A stretch of DNA of 39,575 nucleotides, from positions 1-39,575 of the forward strand of contig NZ_JANXWD010000053.1 of NCBI RefSeq assembly GCF_025351295.1. Reading direction: 5' to 3'. The number at the start of each line of letters is the position of its first letter. The stretch's first letter is position 1. Source of the stretch: Phenylobacterium sp. (lineage in GTDB: Bacteria; Pseudomonadota; Alphaproteobacteria; Caulobacterales; Caulobacteraceae). Both the position numbers and the translations under genes were made by a program. The notes beneath the pieces are model-generated. The model had not been told where the DNA came from, did no database searches, and saw only the letters and a list, made by a program, of their open reading frames with translations. Of this stretch, positions 31,952 to 39,575 are shown piece by piece.

Positions 31952-32667
31952 TCACCCTCTATGGCGGCCCGACGCCCAACGCCCGCAAGGTGGCCATCGC
32001 CCTGGAGGAGATGGGCCTGGCCTGGCGCCTGGAGCCCATCGACATCCTGGCCGGCGACCAGCTGACCCCGGAATTCCTCGCCCTCAACCCCAACAACAAG
32101 TCGCCGGTGATCGTCGACGATGATGGGCCCGGCAGTGGGGGGCCGGACGGGGCGGGGCGCTTCGTGCTGAACGAGTCGGGCGCGATCCTGCTCTACCTCG
32201 CCGAGAAGACCGGTCGGCTCGTGCCGGCCGAGCCGCGCGCGCGGGCGCTGTGTCACCAGTGGCTGATGTTCCAGATGTCCGGGGTGGGTCCGATGTTCGG
32301 CCAGAACGCCCACTTCTCGTCCTACGCCAAGGACAAGCACCCCTATTCGATCGACCGCTACGCCAACGAGGTCAGCCGGCTGCTGCGGGTGCTGGACGGA
32401 CGGCTGGCGGCGAGCCGGTTCCTGGCCGGCGACGACTACACCATCGCGGACATCGCCACCTATCCCTACACCCTGCGCCAGGCGCAGGCCCGCCACGCGG
32501 ACTTCCCGGCCCTGGCCCGCTGGTCCGACGAAATCGGCGCCCGACCGGCGGTGCAGCGCGGGATGGAGGTGGGTCCGGCGCGCCGCGAGACCATCGAGGG
32601 CGGCCTGAGCGGCCTCAGCGACGACCAGCGCTCGATTCTGTTCGGGGACCGACAATATGGCGGCTGA
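31948..32667 (+). CDS. Glutathione S-transferase family protein
   Basis: A 239-residue cytosolic GST. The N-terminal thioredoxin-like domain is MITLYGGPTPNARKVAIALEE, and the glutathione-binding turn is NNKSPVIV with the later NESGAILLYL (cis-Pro and Ser). The helical C-terminal domain includes FLAGDDYTIADIATYPY, the N-capping box. It resembles the YfcG/nu group. In catabolic operons such proteins can serve as isomerases, ether- or thioether-cleaving enzymes, or detoxification enzymes. It is the fourth gene of the ATGA-coupled operon. Confidence 0.88.
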   Translation: MITLYGGPTPNARKVAIALEEMGLAWRLEPIDILAGDQLTPEFLALNPNNKSPVIVDDDGPGSGGPDGAGRFVLNESGAILLYLAEKTGRLVPAEPRARALCHQWLMFQMSGVGPMFGQNAHFSSYAKDKHPYSIDRYANEVSRLLRVLDGRLAASRFLAGDDYTIADIATYPYTLRQAQARHADFPALARWSDEIGARPAVQRGMEVGPARRETIEGGLSGLSDDQRSILFGDRQYGG

Positions 32668-32702
32668 CCGGAAATGAGGCCTTGAACTTAACACTGCTCG
32701 GA

Positions 32703-32730
32703 TTAAACCTGACGCGGCCGTCACCTTTAA
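32703..32730. promoter_or_regulatory. 28-bp palindrome upstream of the P450 gene, candidate operator
   Basis: Arms TTAAACCTGACG (32703-32714) and CGTCACCTTTAA (32719-32730) match as inverted copies at 10 of 12 positions, around CGGC. The centre is 51 bases upstream of the P450 ATG, in an AT-rich patch with possible -35 sequences (TTGAAC at 32682, TTAACA at 32688). Position and size suit a dimeric repressor of the TetR or GntR type, but no such regulator is encoded in the window. A chance hairpin or terminator for the GST operon is less likely because there is no T-tract. Confidence 0.55.
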
Positions 32731-32767
32731 CGTGCGGTGCATCGACGCTTCTGCGAGGAACCTGGCC

Positions 32768-34000
32768 ATGACCGACAAGCCGCTGCCCTCGATCCTCGAG
32801 CTGACCCCGCTGAACGAGGCGTATCGCGTCGATCCGCACGCCATGCTGGACGACCTGCGCAGCCGCTGTCCCGCCCATGCCGACCCGGTATCGGGCAGCG
32901 TGCTCTTCAGCCGCTACGGCGATGTGCGCGCCGTGGTCAACGACCGCGGGCTCTGGCGCGATCCGATCCGGGCGGAGGAGAGCGCGATCATGTCGCGCCG
33001 CCTGCTGGCCGAGGCCGATCCCAGCCTGCCGCGCACCTCGACGACCAGCATCCTGATGCTGGACGACCCCGATCACAGCCGCATCCGCCACCCTCTGGCC
33101 CAGGCGCTCTACGCCCGGGTCGCCAGGTTCCGGCCAGAGGTGGAGCGGATCGTGGACGAGGTCCTGCAGGGGCTGGCGGGCGAGTCGGCCTTCGACCTGA
33201 TGGACCGCTTCTGCGTTCCGATCCCCATCGACGTGATCGCCTCGATCCTCGGCGTCGACCACGCGCGGCTGGTGGAGTTCCGCGCCTGGTCGGAGGGCGT
33301 GATCCAGGGGCTGAACCCGTTCCGCACCCCGGAGCAGACTAAGGTCATGGAGGCCGCCGGCGCCGCGCTCAACGCCTATTTCACCGAGGCGATCATCGAC
33401 CGCCGCACCAACCCCGGTGACGACCTGATCACCGACATGGTCCGCCTGCAGACCGAGGGCGCGGCGCTCAGCGACGACGAACTGCGCATCAACCTGACCG
33501 CCCTGCTGGTCGGAGGCAACCTGACCACCACCGACCTGATCGGCAACGGGGTGCGACTGCTGCTGACCAACCCGACAGAGCTCGCCAAGCTGCGGGCCGA
33601 TGCGGGGATCATCAATGCGGTGGTCGAGGAGGTGCTGCGCTACGACCCGCCGGTGGACATCACCGGCCGCATCGTCTCGTCGGACATGGCGGTCGGCGGC
33701 TGCCCGCTGCATTCCGGACAGGCCCTGACCGTGTCGCTGCGCGCCGCCAATCGCGATCCGGAGACCTACGAGGACCCGCACCGCTTCGATGTGAGCCGCA
33801 AGCACAAACCGCACGTCGCGTTCGGCGGCGGGGCGCACATCTGCATCGGCGCACCGCTGGCGCGTCTGGAGGCCCAGGTGGCGCTGGTGAAGCTGTTCGA
33901 GCGGTTCCCGGACCTCCGGTTGGCCGACCCGGACGCGACCCCGGCCTGGCGCAAGCTGCCATTCTTCCGCGGCATGGAACACCTCGCCGTCGTCGCCTAG
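32768..34000 (+). CDS. Cytochrome P450
   Basis: A 410-residue soluble bacterial P450. The heme-binding loop is FGGGAHICIGAPLARLE with thiolate Cys359. The K-helix E-x-x-R is in VEEVLRYDPP, and the helix-C region has DDPDHSRIRHPL. The I-helix reads GGNLTTTD (residues 249-256), so Leu252 occupies the position normally held by Asp or Glu before the Thr; this acidic residue usually helps proton delivery. The ATG at 32768 is preceded by GAGGAA. No ferredoxin or reductase is adjacent, so the redox partner is elsewhere. It precedes an SRPBCC protein by 26 bases and is probably cotranscribed. The substrate is likely a hydrophobic intermediate of the local pathway. Confidence 0.9.
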   Translation: MTDKPLPSILELTPLNEAYRVDPHAMLDDLRSRCPAHADPVSGSVLFSRYGDVRAVVNDRGLWRDPIRAEESAIMSRRLLAEADPSLPRTSTTSILMLDDPDHSRIRHPLAQALYARVARFRPEVERIVDEVLQGLAGESAFDLMDRFCVPIPIDVIASILGVDHARLVEFRAWSEGVIQGLNPFRTPEQTKVMEAAGAALNAYFTEAIIDRRTNPGDDLITDMVRLQTEGAALSDDELRINLTALLVGGNLTTTDLIGNGVRLLLTNPTELAKLRADAGIINAVVEEVLRYDPPVDITGRIVSSDMAVGGCPLHSGQALTVSLRAANRDPETYEDPHRFDVSRKHKPHVAFGGGAHICIGAPLARLEAQVALVKLFERFPDLRLADPDATPAWRKLPFFRGMEHLAVVA

Positions 34001-34026
34001 ACTGCCCGCAAAACAGGGAGGTTCCG

Positions 34027-34440
34027 ATGCGACGACTGGTTCTGGGCGATGTCGTGCCGCTGGACGCGGCCAAGGTGTGGGCGGTGATCGGCGACTTCTC
34101 CGGCATGCACAAGTGGGCGCCGATCGTGGAGTCCGAGAGCACGGAGGTCACCGCCAAGGGCAAGGTCCGCACCCTGGGCCTGCGCGGCGGCCGCACCGTC
34201 GTGGAGCTGATGGTCTCCGAGGGCGAGCATCACTACAGCTACAGCCTGGATCGGGCGGACATGGCGTCCTACGTCTCGACCGTCTCGGTCGTGCCGCTGG
34301 CCGACGGCGTCTGCCGGATCGAGCTGATCGTCGACTTCGAACCGGCCGAGGGGGTCGACCAGACCGAGGCGACCGACGGGTTCCTCAAGTTCCTGGGCGG
34401 CAACCTCAAGGCCATGAAGCGCGCCGCCGCGGCCGCCTGA
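34027..34440 (+). CDS. SRPBCC (START/polyketide-cyclase-like) protein
   Basis: A 137-residue SRPBCC-fold protein. The opening (LVLGDVVPLDAAKVWAVIGDFSGMHKWAPIV) and the later YSLDRADMASYVSTVSVVPL are typical of small ligand-binding helix-grip domains that bind hydrophobic or aromatic compounds, sometimes as cyclases or carriers. AGGGAGG lies just upstream of the ATG at 34027. It follows the P450 gene closely, which suggests that it handles the P450 substrate or product. It converges with the cytochrome c gene across 25 bases that contain the 12-base palindrome AGCCGCGCGGCT. Confidence 0.8.
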   Translation: MRRLVLGDVVPLDAAKVWAVIGDFSGMHKWAPIVESESTEVTAKGKVRTLGLRGGRTVVELMVSEGEHHYSYSLDRADMASYVSTVSVVPLADGVCRIELIVDFEPAEGVDQTEATDGFLKFLGGNLKAMKRAAAAA

Positions 34441-34465
34441 GCGCCCGGGCCGCAGCCGCGCGGCT

Positions 34466-34912
34466 TCAGTGCGCCTGCAGGTCCTTGGGCTGCGCCTCGG
34501 CGGCGGCCTTGGCGCGGAACGCCACGACATCGGCCTTGGCGACGGGCGCCGCCGTGTTGCCCCAGGCGCCGCGTATGTAGGTCAGCACCGCGGCCATGTC
34601 GTCGTCGCCCAGCTCGTTCTTGAACGCCGGCATGCCGCCCCGCCCCATCAGGACCGTGGTCGTCAGCACGTCGGGCGGACCGGTGACCAGGGTGTTGGCC
34701 GCCAGCGCCGGGAACGGGCCGGAGATCCCCAGTCCGGTCGGCTGGTGGCAGGCCGAGCAGTTGCTGGCGTACACCGCCTCGCCTGACAGGGCTGGCGGCG
34801 CGGCGGCGGGCGCCGCCGGAGCCGGCTGGGCCGGAGTCTGCGCCAGCGAACCCGCCGGCAGGACGAGCGCCAGGAGGGCCAGGGCCCAGGTCTTCTGCAT
34901 CGTCGTCCTCAT
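34466..34912 (-). CDS. Exported c-type cytochrome
   Basis: A 148-residue monoheme cytochrome c. It has a signal peptide (LALLALVLPAGSLA), a short Pro/Ala linker, the heme motif C-S-A-C-H at residues 52-56 and a probable Met94 axial ligand in RGGMPAF. The start (ATG at 34912) overlaps the stop of the upstream flavin amine oxidase as ATGA; a second ATG at 34900 is possible. Translational coupling to a flavin oxidoreductase suggests that it takes electrons from that enzyme to the respiratory chain, as cytochrome CycN does for the nicotine oxidoreductase NicA2. Confidence 0.88.
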   Translation of the reverse strand: MRTTMQKTWALALLALVLPAGSLAQTPAQPAPAAPAAAPPALSGEAVYASNCSACHQPTGLGISGPFPALAANTLVTGPPDVLTTTVLMGRGGMPAFKNELGDDDMAAVLTYIRGAWGNTAAPVAKADVVAFRAKAAAEAQPKDLQAH

Positions 34913-36513
34913 GCCTTGTGCACCCGCGCGTGGATCTTGGCGATCTGCTGCCAGGCGCTCTCGATGGCGCCGGCCTGCCAGCCGCCGAGGTAGCTCAGGT
35001 GCTCGCCGGCCAGGTAGATTCGGTCGTCCGGCTCGTTGAGCAGCGGATAGGCGGTCTTGCGCCCGTCTTCGCTCCACTCGGCCCAGCCGCCCAGGTTGTG
35101 CTTGTCCAGGTGCCAGGACTTGGAGAACGACGTCTCGAAGTTGGCGCCATACTCCGGGAAGATCTTCTGGCCCTGCTCCACCGCGAACTTGGCTCGCGCC
35201 GCCGGAGAGAGGGCGCTGATCTTCGCGGCCTCGCCGCCGAAGGCGTAGTAGCCCAGCAGGACGCCCTTCTGGCTGTGCCAGCCGCCCGAGGGCAGGGAGA
35301 TGGTCCCGATGCCGGGGATGTCGTTGTAGACGTGGCCGCCATAGATCCAGTGGTTCTCTTCCCAGAAGCGGGTCTTCATCTGCAGGCCGATCTTGTTCAC
35401 CGGCGCGTAGGCGACGTTGTTCATCGCCGCCAGGAACGGCTTGGAGACGTCCATCTTGATGCTCTTCAGCACCGACAGCGGGATGGTGCAGATGATGTAG
35501 TCGCCGGCGACCTCGGCCTTGGCGCCCTTGGCGTCGGTGTAGGAGACGTTCACGCCGTTCGGGCCCTGCTGGATCTGGTCGACCAGGGCGTTGTAGGTGA
35601 TCACCCCCGGCGGCAGGTTGCGCACGAAGCCCTTGGGGATCTGGTCCATGCCGCCGATCGGCTGCAGCATGGTGCGCTGCTGTTCCCAGCCGGCCACCGA
35701 GGTCAGCACGAACCAGGCGCGCGAACTCAGCACGTCGGAGAAGGCGAACGGGGTGGAGAGCTTGCCCGGCCCCGGATCGATCCCGGCGCCCGGCAGGATG
35801 TCGTAGCCGCGGCCGTCCGTGCCCTTGTAGGTCAGGTCGGAGGCCTGAAGGCGGCCCTCGTTGACCAGATAGGCGATGAAGGTCTGGCGGTCGGCGGGGG
35901 AGAGCGCCGCGTCCAGGTCGCCCTTGGACGCCACCTTGGCCATCAGCTCGGCGGTGTACCCGCGAGCGTCGGCGGCGAGCTGGCCCTTGCGCACCGGCTT
36001 GCCCGCAAGCTTGCCATTGCCCTTCTCGAAATAGACATAGGCCGCGTCGTTGTCGTTGTTGAACAGTTCGATCGGCACGTTGAATTTCTTCACGTAATGC
36101 AGGGTCGATTGGTGGTGGTAGGGGATCCGCCAGGGGCCGATGTTGATGTAGTGCCCCTCGTCGAAGTCGCAGAGCTGGTGGTTGCCCAGCAGGTCGGTGT
36201 CCTGGAAGCCCTTGCGCGCCGTCTGGGCGCGGCCGCCGGCGAAGCTGCGCGCCTCCAGCACCTGCACCTGGTAGCCGGCCTTGCCCATTTCATAGGCGGC
36301 GGTCAGGCCCGCCAGGCCGGCGCCCAGGATCACTACCTTGGTCTTCTTGGCGCCCCCGGCCAGGGGCGGCGGCATGGTGGCGGCCGAGGCGAAGCCGAAG
36401 CCCAGGGCGTCCATCCCGGCCATGGCCAGCGAGACCCCGCCCACCGCCGCCAGCTGTTCGAAGAACCGCCGGCGCGTGAATACGCCCGAGCGCCCAACAT
36501 TCAGATCGTCCAT
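34909..36513 (-). CDS. Secreted flavin monoamine oxidase-type oxidoreductase, probably Tat-exported
   Basis: A 534-residue FAD enzyme of the amine oxidase family. The N-terminus has a twin-arginine-like motif (TRRRFFEQ) and a hydrophobic stretch, so it is probably exported folded with its cofactor. The FAD domain has VVILGAGLAGLTAAYEM, the E-A-R-S-F-A-G-G-R-A segment and a C-terminal RIYLAGEHLSYLGGWQAGAIESA. Such enzymes oxidise amines or cyclic amines. It is coupled to a cytochrome c gene, which suggests dehydrogenase rather than oxidase behaviour. I chose the ATG at 36513, with GAGGG upstream; a TTG and a GTG lie just before it in frame. The substrate is unknown, and relatives include nicotine and polyamine oxidoreductases. 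Confidence 0.88.
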   Translation of the reverse strand: MDDLNVGRSGVFTRRRFFEQLAAVGGVSLAMAGMDALGFGFASAATMPPPLAGGAKKTKVVILGAGLAGLTAAYEMGKAGYQVQVLEARSFAGGRAQTARKGFQDTDLLGNHQLCDFDEGHYINIGPWRIPYHHQSTLHYVKKFNVPIELFNNDNDAAYVYFEKGNGKLAGKPVRKGQLAADARGYTAELMAKVASKGDLDAALSPADRQTFIAYLVNEGRLQASDLTYKGTDGRGYDILPGAGIDPGPGKLSTPFAFSDVLSSRAWFVLTSVAGWEQQRTMLQPIGGMDQIPKGFVRNLPPGVITYNALVDQIQQGPNGVNVSYTDAKGAKAEVAGDYIICTIPLSVLKSIKMDVSKPFLAAMNNVAYAPVNKIGLQMKTRFWEENHWIYGGHVYNDIPGIGTISLPSGGWHSQKGVLLGYYAFGGEAAKISALSPAARAKFAVEQGQKIFPEYGANFETSFSKSWHLDKHNLGGWAEWSEDGRKTAYPLLNEPDDRIYLAGEHLSYLGGWQAGAIESAWQQIAKIHARVHKA

Positions 36514-37020
36514 CACCAATCCCTCGACATTTGTCCCGATCTCCGGGCCACCGGGGTGCGGAGCAACCCCGCGGCCGGCCCGCTGACCTGTTGTTTATGG
36601 CCTGCAGAACGCCTGGGAGCCCTGCCCAAGGCCCCTGCGTCCGACCGTGACTCGCTCCTGACAGAGCACAAGCTAAGGGCAAGCGCGAGGTCCGGGAAGC
36701 GCCTGTCCGCCGGCGAGGATCGGTCGCAATGCCTGTCATCGGTGCAGTTTGGGGCGCCGAAGCGCCCGATTGCCCATTTTTTTTGCCGTAAGCGGCAAAT
36801 TCTCTTGAGCCACCTGTCATGAACGCGTCATCTGTTGTCGGGGCTCTGCGACTGCGGGAAGTCTCGTCCGAGTCTCGAGGGGAGGCTCGGAAAAAAGTTA
36901 TCGAAGGGGTCGGGGCCCTGTGACGCAGATCAGCACTCTAGACGGCTTGTCGGGTCTTTAGGTCTGTCCTGCGGGGGAAGCGCCGGTTTCTAACTCAACT
37001 TAATGGCGGGGCAAGAACTC
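36514..37020. other. Intergenic region with promoters for the divergent amine oxidase and receptor genes
   Basis: I see no gene in these 507 bases. They contain an eight-base T run (36777-36784) and a hairpin TTTGCCG (36782-36788) with CGGCAAA (36793-36799) around TAAG. Another weak stem is CCGAG with CTCGG near 36870-36892. The stretch is AT-richer than coding DNA, as expected for promoters, but I cannot point to a confident -35/-10 pair. The hairpin with its T run may terminate an antisense or leader transcript, or act in the 5' leader of the receptor mRNA. Confidence 0.4.
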
Positions 37021-39528
37021 ATGAAGAACCTATTCGCATTCAGCAGCATGCTGGTGCTCGGCGCCTGCATATCGTCTCAAGCCGTCGCCGCGGAAGCGGA
37101 CGCCGCAGCCGCTACCGCGGTGAGTGAAGTTATCGTCACCGGCACCCGGGTCACCGGCCTCAAGGCCGCCGATAGTCCGGCGCCGGTCCAGGTGCTGGGC
37201 GCAAGCGCCATGCAGCGGGTCGGCCAGCCCGACCTGATCCAGGCGCTGAGCCAGAACCTGCCCTCCTTCACCGCCGAGGCGATCGGCGGCGATACGGGCA
37301 GCCTGACGCTCTCGGCGGCGCTGCGCGGCCTGAACCCCAATGACACCCTGGTCCTGGTCAACGGCAAGCGCCGTCACCCGACCGGCAACCTGCACGTACT
37401 TGGCGGGCCCTACCAGGGCGCGGCCACGGCCGACCTCAGCCTGATCCCGGTGGGCGCGATCGACCACGTCGAAGTGCTGCAGGACGGCGCGGCAGCCCAG
37501 TACGGCACCGACGCCATCGCCGGCGTCGTCAACATCATCCTGAAGTCCGCCAATCACGGCGGCGTCGCGATGGCCACGGCGGGCCAGTACTACAAGAGCG
37601 ACGGTGACACCGCCGCCATCTCGCTGAACTTCGGCGCGCCGATCGGCGCGGACGGGTTCGTCAACGTCACGCTGGAGAATCGCTACCACGGCTTCAGCCT
37701 GCGTGGCGGCGCGGATCGCCGGGTCCAGGCCCGCGACGGTTCGATCCTGCCCACCGACAACGCCATCGACAAGGCCGGCGTGCCGCTGGCGGCCCAGTTC
37801 CCGACGCCCAACCAGATCAACGGCGACGCGCAGTACAATATCTACAACGGCTATCTGAACGCGGGCTACAAGCTCACCGACGCCATCGAGCTCTACGCCA
37901 CGGCCAGCTACTCCCACCGCCTGGCTTCGGCCTTCGAGAACTACCGCGTCCCCAGCAAGGTGAAGCGGACGGTCGCGGGGGTCACCATCGTGCCGTTCCC
38001 GATCGGCTTCGACCCCAAGGAGCACCTTGAGGAAGACGACTATTCGGCCGGCGGCGGGGTCAAGGGATCGTACGAAGGCTGGGACTGGGATCTGTCGACC
38101 ACCTACGGCCATGTTCGCGACCAGATCTCCACCCTGAATTCGGCCAACGCCTCGCTGTTCACCGACACCGGCCTGACGCCGCGCAACTTCTACGACGGCG
38201 CCTTCCGCTCCACGGAATGGACCAACAACCTCGACATCGTGAAGGGCTTCGACGTCGGCCTGGCCTCGCAGCTCACGGTGGCCGTCGGCGGTGAGGCCCG
38301 CCGCGACACCTTCCAGATCAGCGCCGGCGACCCCTTCTCGATCTACAAGGAAGGCGGCCAGTCCTATCCGGGCTTCCAGCCGAGCGACGCCGGCAAGCAC
38401 CATCGCACCAACTACGCGGTCTACGGCGACCTGGCCGCCGAGGTGATGCCCGGCCTCAAGGTCGATCTCGCCGGCCGCTACGAGCACTACAGCGACTTCG
38501 GCAGCACCACGGTCGGCAAGCTGACCGCCCGCTACGACTTCAACCCTATGGTCGCGATCCGCGGCACGGTCTCCAGCGGCTTCCGCGCCCCGACGCTGGC
38601 CGAGGAATATTATTCGGCCACCAACGTGGCGCCGACCTTCGCGGTGGTGCAGTTGCCGGCCAACTCGGCGGCGGCCAAGCAGATCGGCTTCCAGAACCTG
38701 AAGCCCGAAAAGTCCATCAACTTCAGCGGCGGCTTCGTGCTGCATCCGATCGAGGGCCTGCAGATCACGATGGATGCCTACCAGATCCGCATCAAGAAGC
38801 GGATCATCGGCAGCGGCATCCTGCTGGGCCAGGTCGGCTCGACGATCGTCTCGCGCAACGTGCTGGACGCCATCGCCGCCCACGGCAACGTGCTTGACCC
38901 CACCGGCCTCAGCTATGTGGGCGTGAGCATCTTCACCAACGCCGCGACCACCCGCACCCGCGGCGTGGAAATCACCGGCAACTACGCCTCCGACTTCGGC
39001 GACATGGGCCACGTCGACTGGTCTGTGGCGGTCAACTACAACAAGACGACCGTCTTGAGCCAGGCGCCGCTCCCGGCCCAGGTCGTGGCGCCCGCCTTCA
39101 GCCAGACCACGCTGCTGGCCCCGCTGGCGCTGAGCTACCTGACCACCGCCACCCCGCGGGGCAAGGTGGTGTTCGGCGCCTTCTACACGCTGGACAAGTT
39201 CACCGTGAACCTGCGTGAGACGGTCTACGGCAAGTCGTCCGAGATCGTCAGCCTTGACGGCACCGGCAACGGCGGCGTCAAGGCCCGGATCGGCACCACC
39301 GCCATCACCGACCTGGACGTGGGCTATTTCGTCACCCCGGCGATCAAGATCAACATCGGCGCCAACAACCTCTTCGACCACAAGGCGCCGAAGACCCCGA
39401 ACATCCCCAACGGCTCGGGTGGCGTGCGGCCGGCCGACGGGGCCAACGTCTACGACGCCCCGCTGGGCTTCTCGCCCTTCGGGATCAACGGCGGCTACTA
39501 CTACGGCCGGGTGACCTACACCTTCTGA
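37021..39528 (+). CDS. TonB-dependent outer-membrane receptor
   Basis: An 835-residue complete TonB-dependent receptor. It has a signal peptide (MKNLFAFSSMLVLGACISSQAVAA), a TonB-box-like stretch (SEVIVTGTRVT), a plug (ALRGLNPNDTLVLVNGKRRH, then VEVLQDGAAAQYGTDAIAGVVNII) and a 22-strand barrel ending in a terminal Phe. The ATG at 37021 begins a good signal peptide and has GGGG upstream; an ATG at 37003 in frame lacks a ribosome site. It belongs to the large group used by alphaproteobacteria for iron complexes and diverse organic molecules. Being divergent from the amine oxidase gene, it may import that pathway's substrate. A hairpin terminator follows. Confidence 0.93.
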   Translation: MKNLFAFSSMLVLGACISSQAVAAEADAAAATAVSEVIVTGTRVTGLKAADSPAPVQVLGASAMQRVGQPDLIQALSQNLPSFTAEAIGGDTGSLTLSAALRGLNPNDTLVLVNGKRRHPTGNLHVLGGPYQGAATADLSLIPVGAIDHVEVLQDGAAAQYGTDAIAGVVNIILKSANHGGVAMATAGQYYKSDGDTAAISLNFGAPIGADGFVNVTLENRYHGFSLRGGADRRVQARDGSILPTDNAIDKAGVPLAAQFPTPNQINGDAQYNIYNGYLNAGYKLTDAIELYATASYSHRLASAFENYRVPSKVKRTVAGVTIVPFPIGFDPKEHLEEDDYSAGGGVKGSYEGWDWDLSTTYGHVRDQISTLNSANASLFTDTGLTPRNFYDGAFRSTEWTNNLDIVKGFDVGLASQLTVAVGGEARRDTFQISAGDPFSIYKEGGQSYPGFQPSDAGKHHRTNYAVYGDLAAEVMPGLKVDLAGRYEHYSDFGSTTVGKLTARYDFNPMVAIRGTVSSGFRAPTLAEEYYSATNVAPTFAVVQLPANSAAAKQIGFQNLKPEKSINFSGGFVLHPIEGLQITMDAYQIRIKKRIIGSGILLGQVGSTIVSRNVLDAIAAHGNVLDPTGLSYVGVSIFTNAATTRTRGVEITGNYASDFGDMGHVDWSVAVNYNKTTVLSQAPLPAQVVAPAFSQTTLLAPLALSYLTTATPRGKVVFGAFYTLDKFTVNLRETVYGKSSEIVSLDGTGNGGVKARIGTTAITDLDVGYFVTPAIKINIGANNLFDHKAPKTPNIPNGSGGVRPADGANVYDAPLGFSPFGINGGYYYGRVTYTF

Positions 39529-39557
39529 GGCCGCTAGGCTGACCCAAGCGGTGGCGG

Positions 39558-39575
39558 GCCGGGGACAACCCCGGC
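39558..39575 (+). terminator. Hairpin terminator after the receptor gene
   Basis: GCCGGGG (39558-39564) and CCCCGGC (39569-39575) form a perfect seven-base stem with the tetraloop ACAA, 30 bases after the receptor stop codon. The window ends at the stem, so a following T-tract cannot be seen. Confidence 0.6.

Noticed and set aside
36777..36799. Riboswitch upstream of the receptor gene
   Set aside because: Only a simple hairpin with a T run is visible; no conserved riboswitch core such as a cobalamin box could be recognised.
37030..39381. A 783-codon minus-strand frame opposite the TonB-dependent receptor
   Set aside because: Composition is Val/Asp/Gly/Arg shadow of a GC-rich gene, with no domain; the plus-strand receptor is complete.

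Overview
The window is GC-rich alphaproteobacterial chromosome. The gene content (TonB-dependent receptors, a tricorn-type protease, an EF-P beta-lysylation set, P450 and Rieske catabolic genes, and several alphaproteobacterial palindromic repeats) fits Caulobacterales best, perhaps Phenylobacterium or Caulobacter. That is an inference from gene families; there is no rRNA or tRNA to anchor it.

Layout. 0-0.6 kb: a decayed DarT (DUF4433) toxin remnant on the minus strand. 0.6-2.9 kb: two overlapping acyl-CoA dehydrogenase genes, probably subunits of one enzyme. 2.9-9.5 kb: housekeeping and accessory genes (GNAT acetyltransferase, glycosyltransferase, two divergent MFS transporters, exported amidase) separated by palindromic repeats. 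9.6-12.6 kb: a KdpD/KdpE-like two-component pair lacking the KdpD N-terminal domains and any kdpFABC genes, then a single-domain receiver and a small hypothetical protein. 12.8-15.2 kb: a decay zone with a TonB-dependent receptor cut short at its 3' end, a receiver protein and a broken second receiver copy. 15.2-20 kb: a 1085-residue tricorn-type protease divergent from an HTH-TM-TPR protein. 20-25.2 kb: efp, epmA and epmB, the EF-P beta-lysylation pathway, interrupted by a PIG-L deacetylase and a Gfo/Idh/MocA oxidoreductase. 25.4-27.3 kb: an L,D-transpeptidase and a small anchored Pro/Ala-rich protein.

27.4-39.5 kb looks like a catabolic locus. A Rieske oxygenase and a MarR regulator on the minus strand diverge from a tightly coupled four-gene operon: a dihydrodiol-dehydrogenase-like Gfo/Idh protein, a 4,5-dihydroxyphthalate-decarboxylase-like protein, a second MarR regulator and a glutathione S-transferase. 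The first three enzymes match the oxygenase, dehydrogenase and decarboxylase logic of the 4,5-phthalate pathway. The divergent promoter carries a good sigma-70 promoter with a palindromic operator just downstream of its -10. A P450 plus SRPBCC pair follows, with its own 28-bp palindrome upstream. Then come a secreted flavin amine oxidase translationally coupled to a cytochrome c, and a complete TonB-dependent receptor that could import the substrate. No ring-cleavage enzyme and no ferredoxin or reductase partner is present, so the substrate is unresolved and the locus may serve a phthalate-like or nitrogen-containing aromatic compound.

The best candidates for something new are this combined catabolic locus with its two candidate operators, and the exported amine oxidase-cytochrome c pair.
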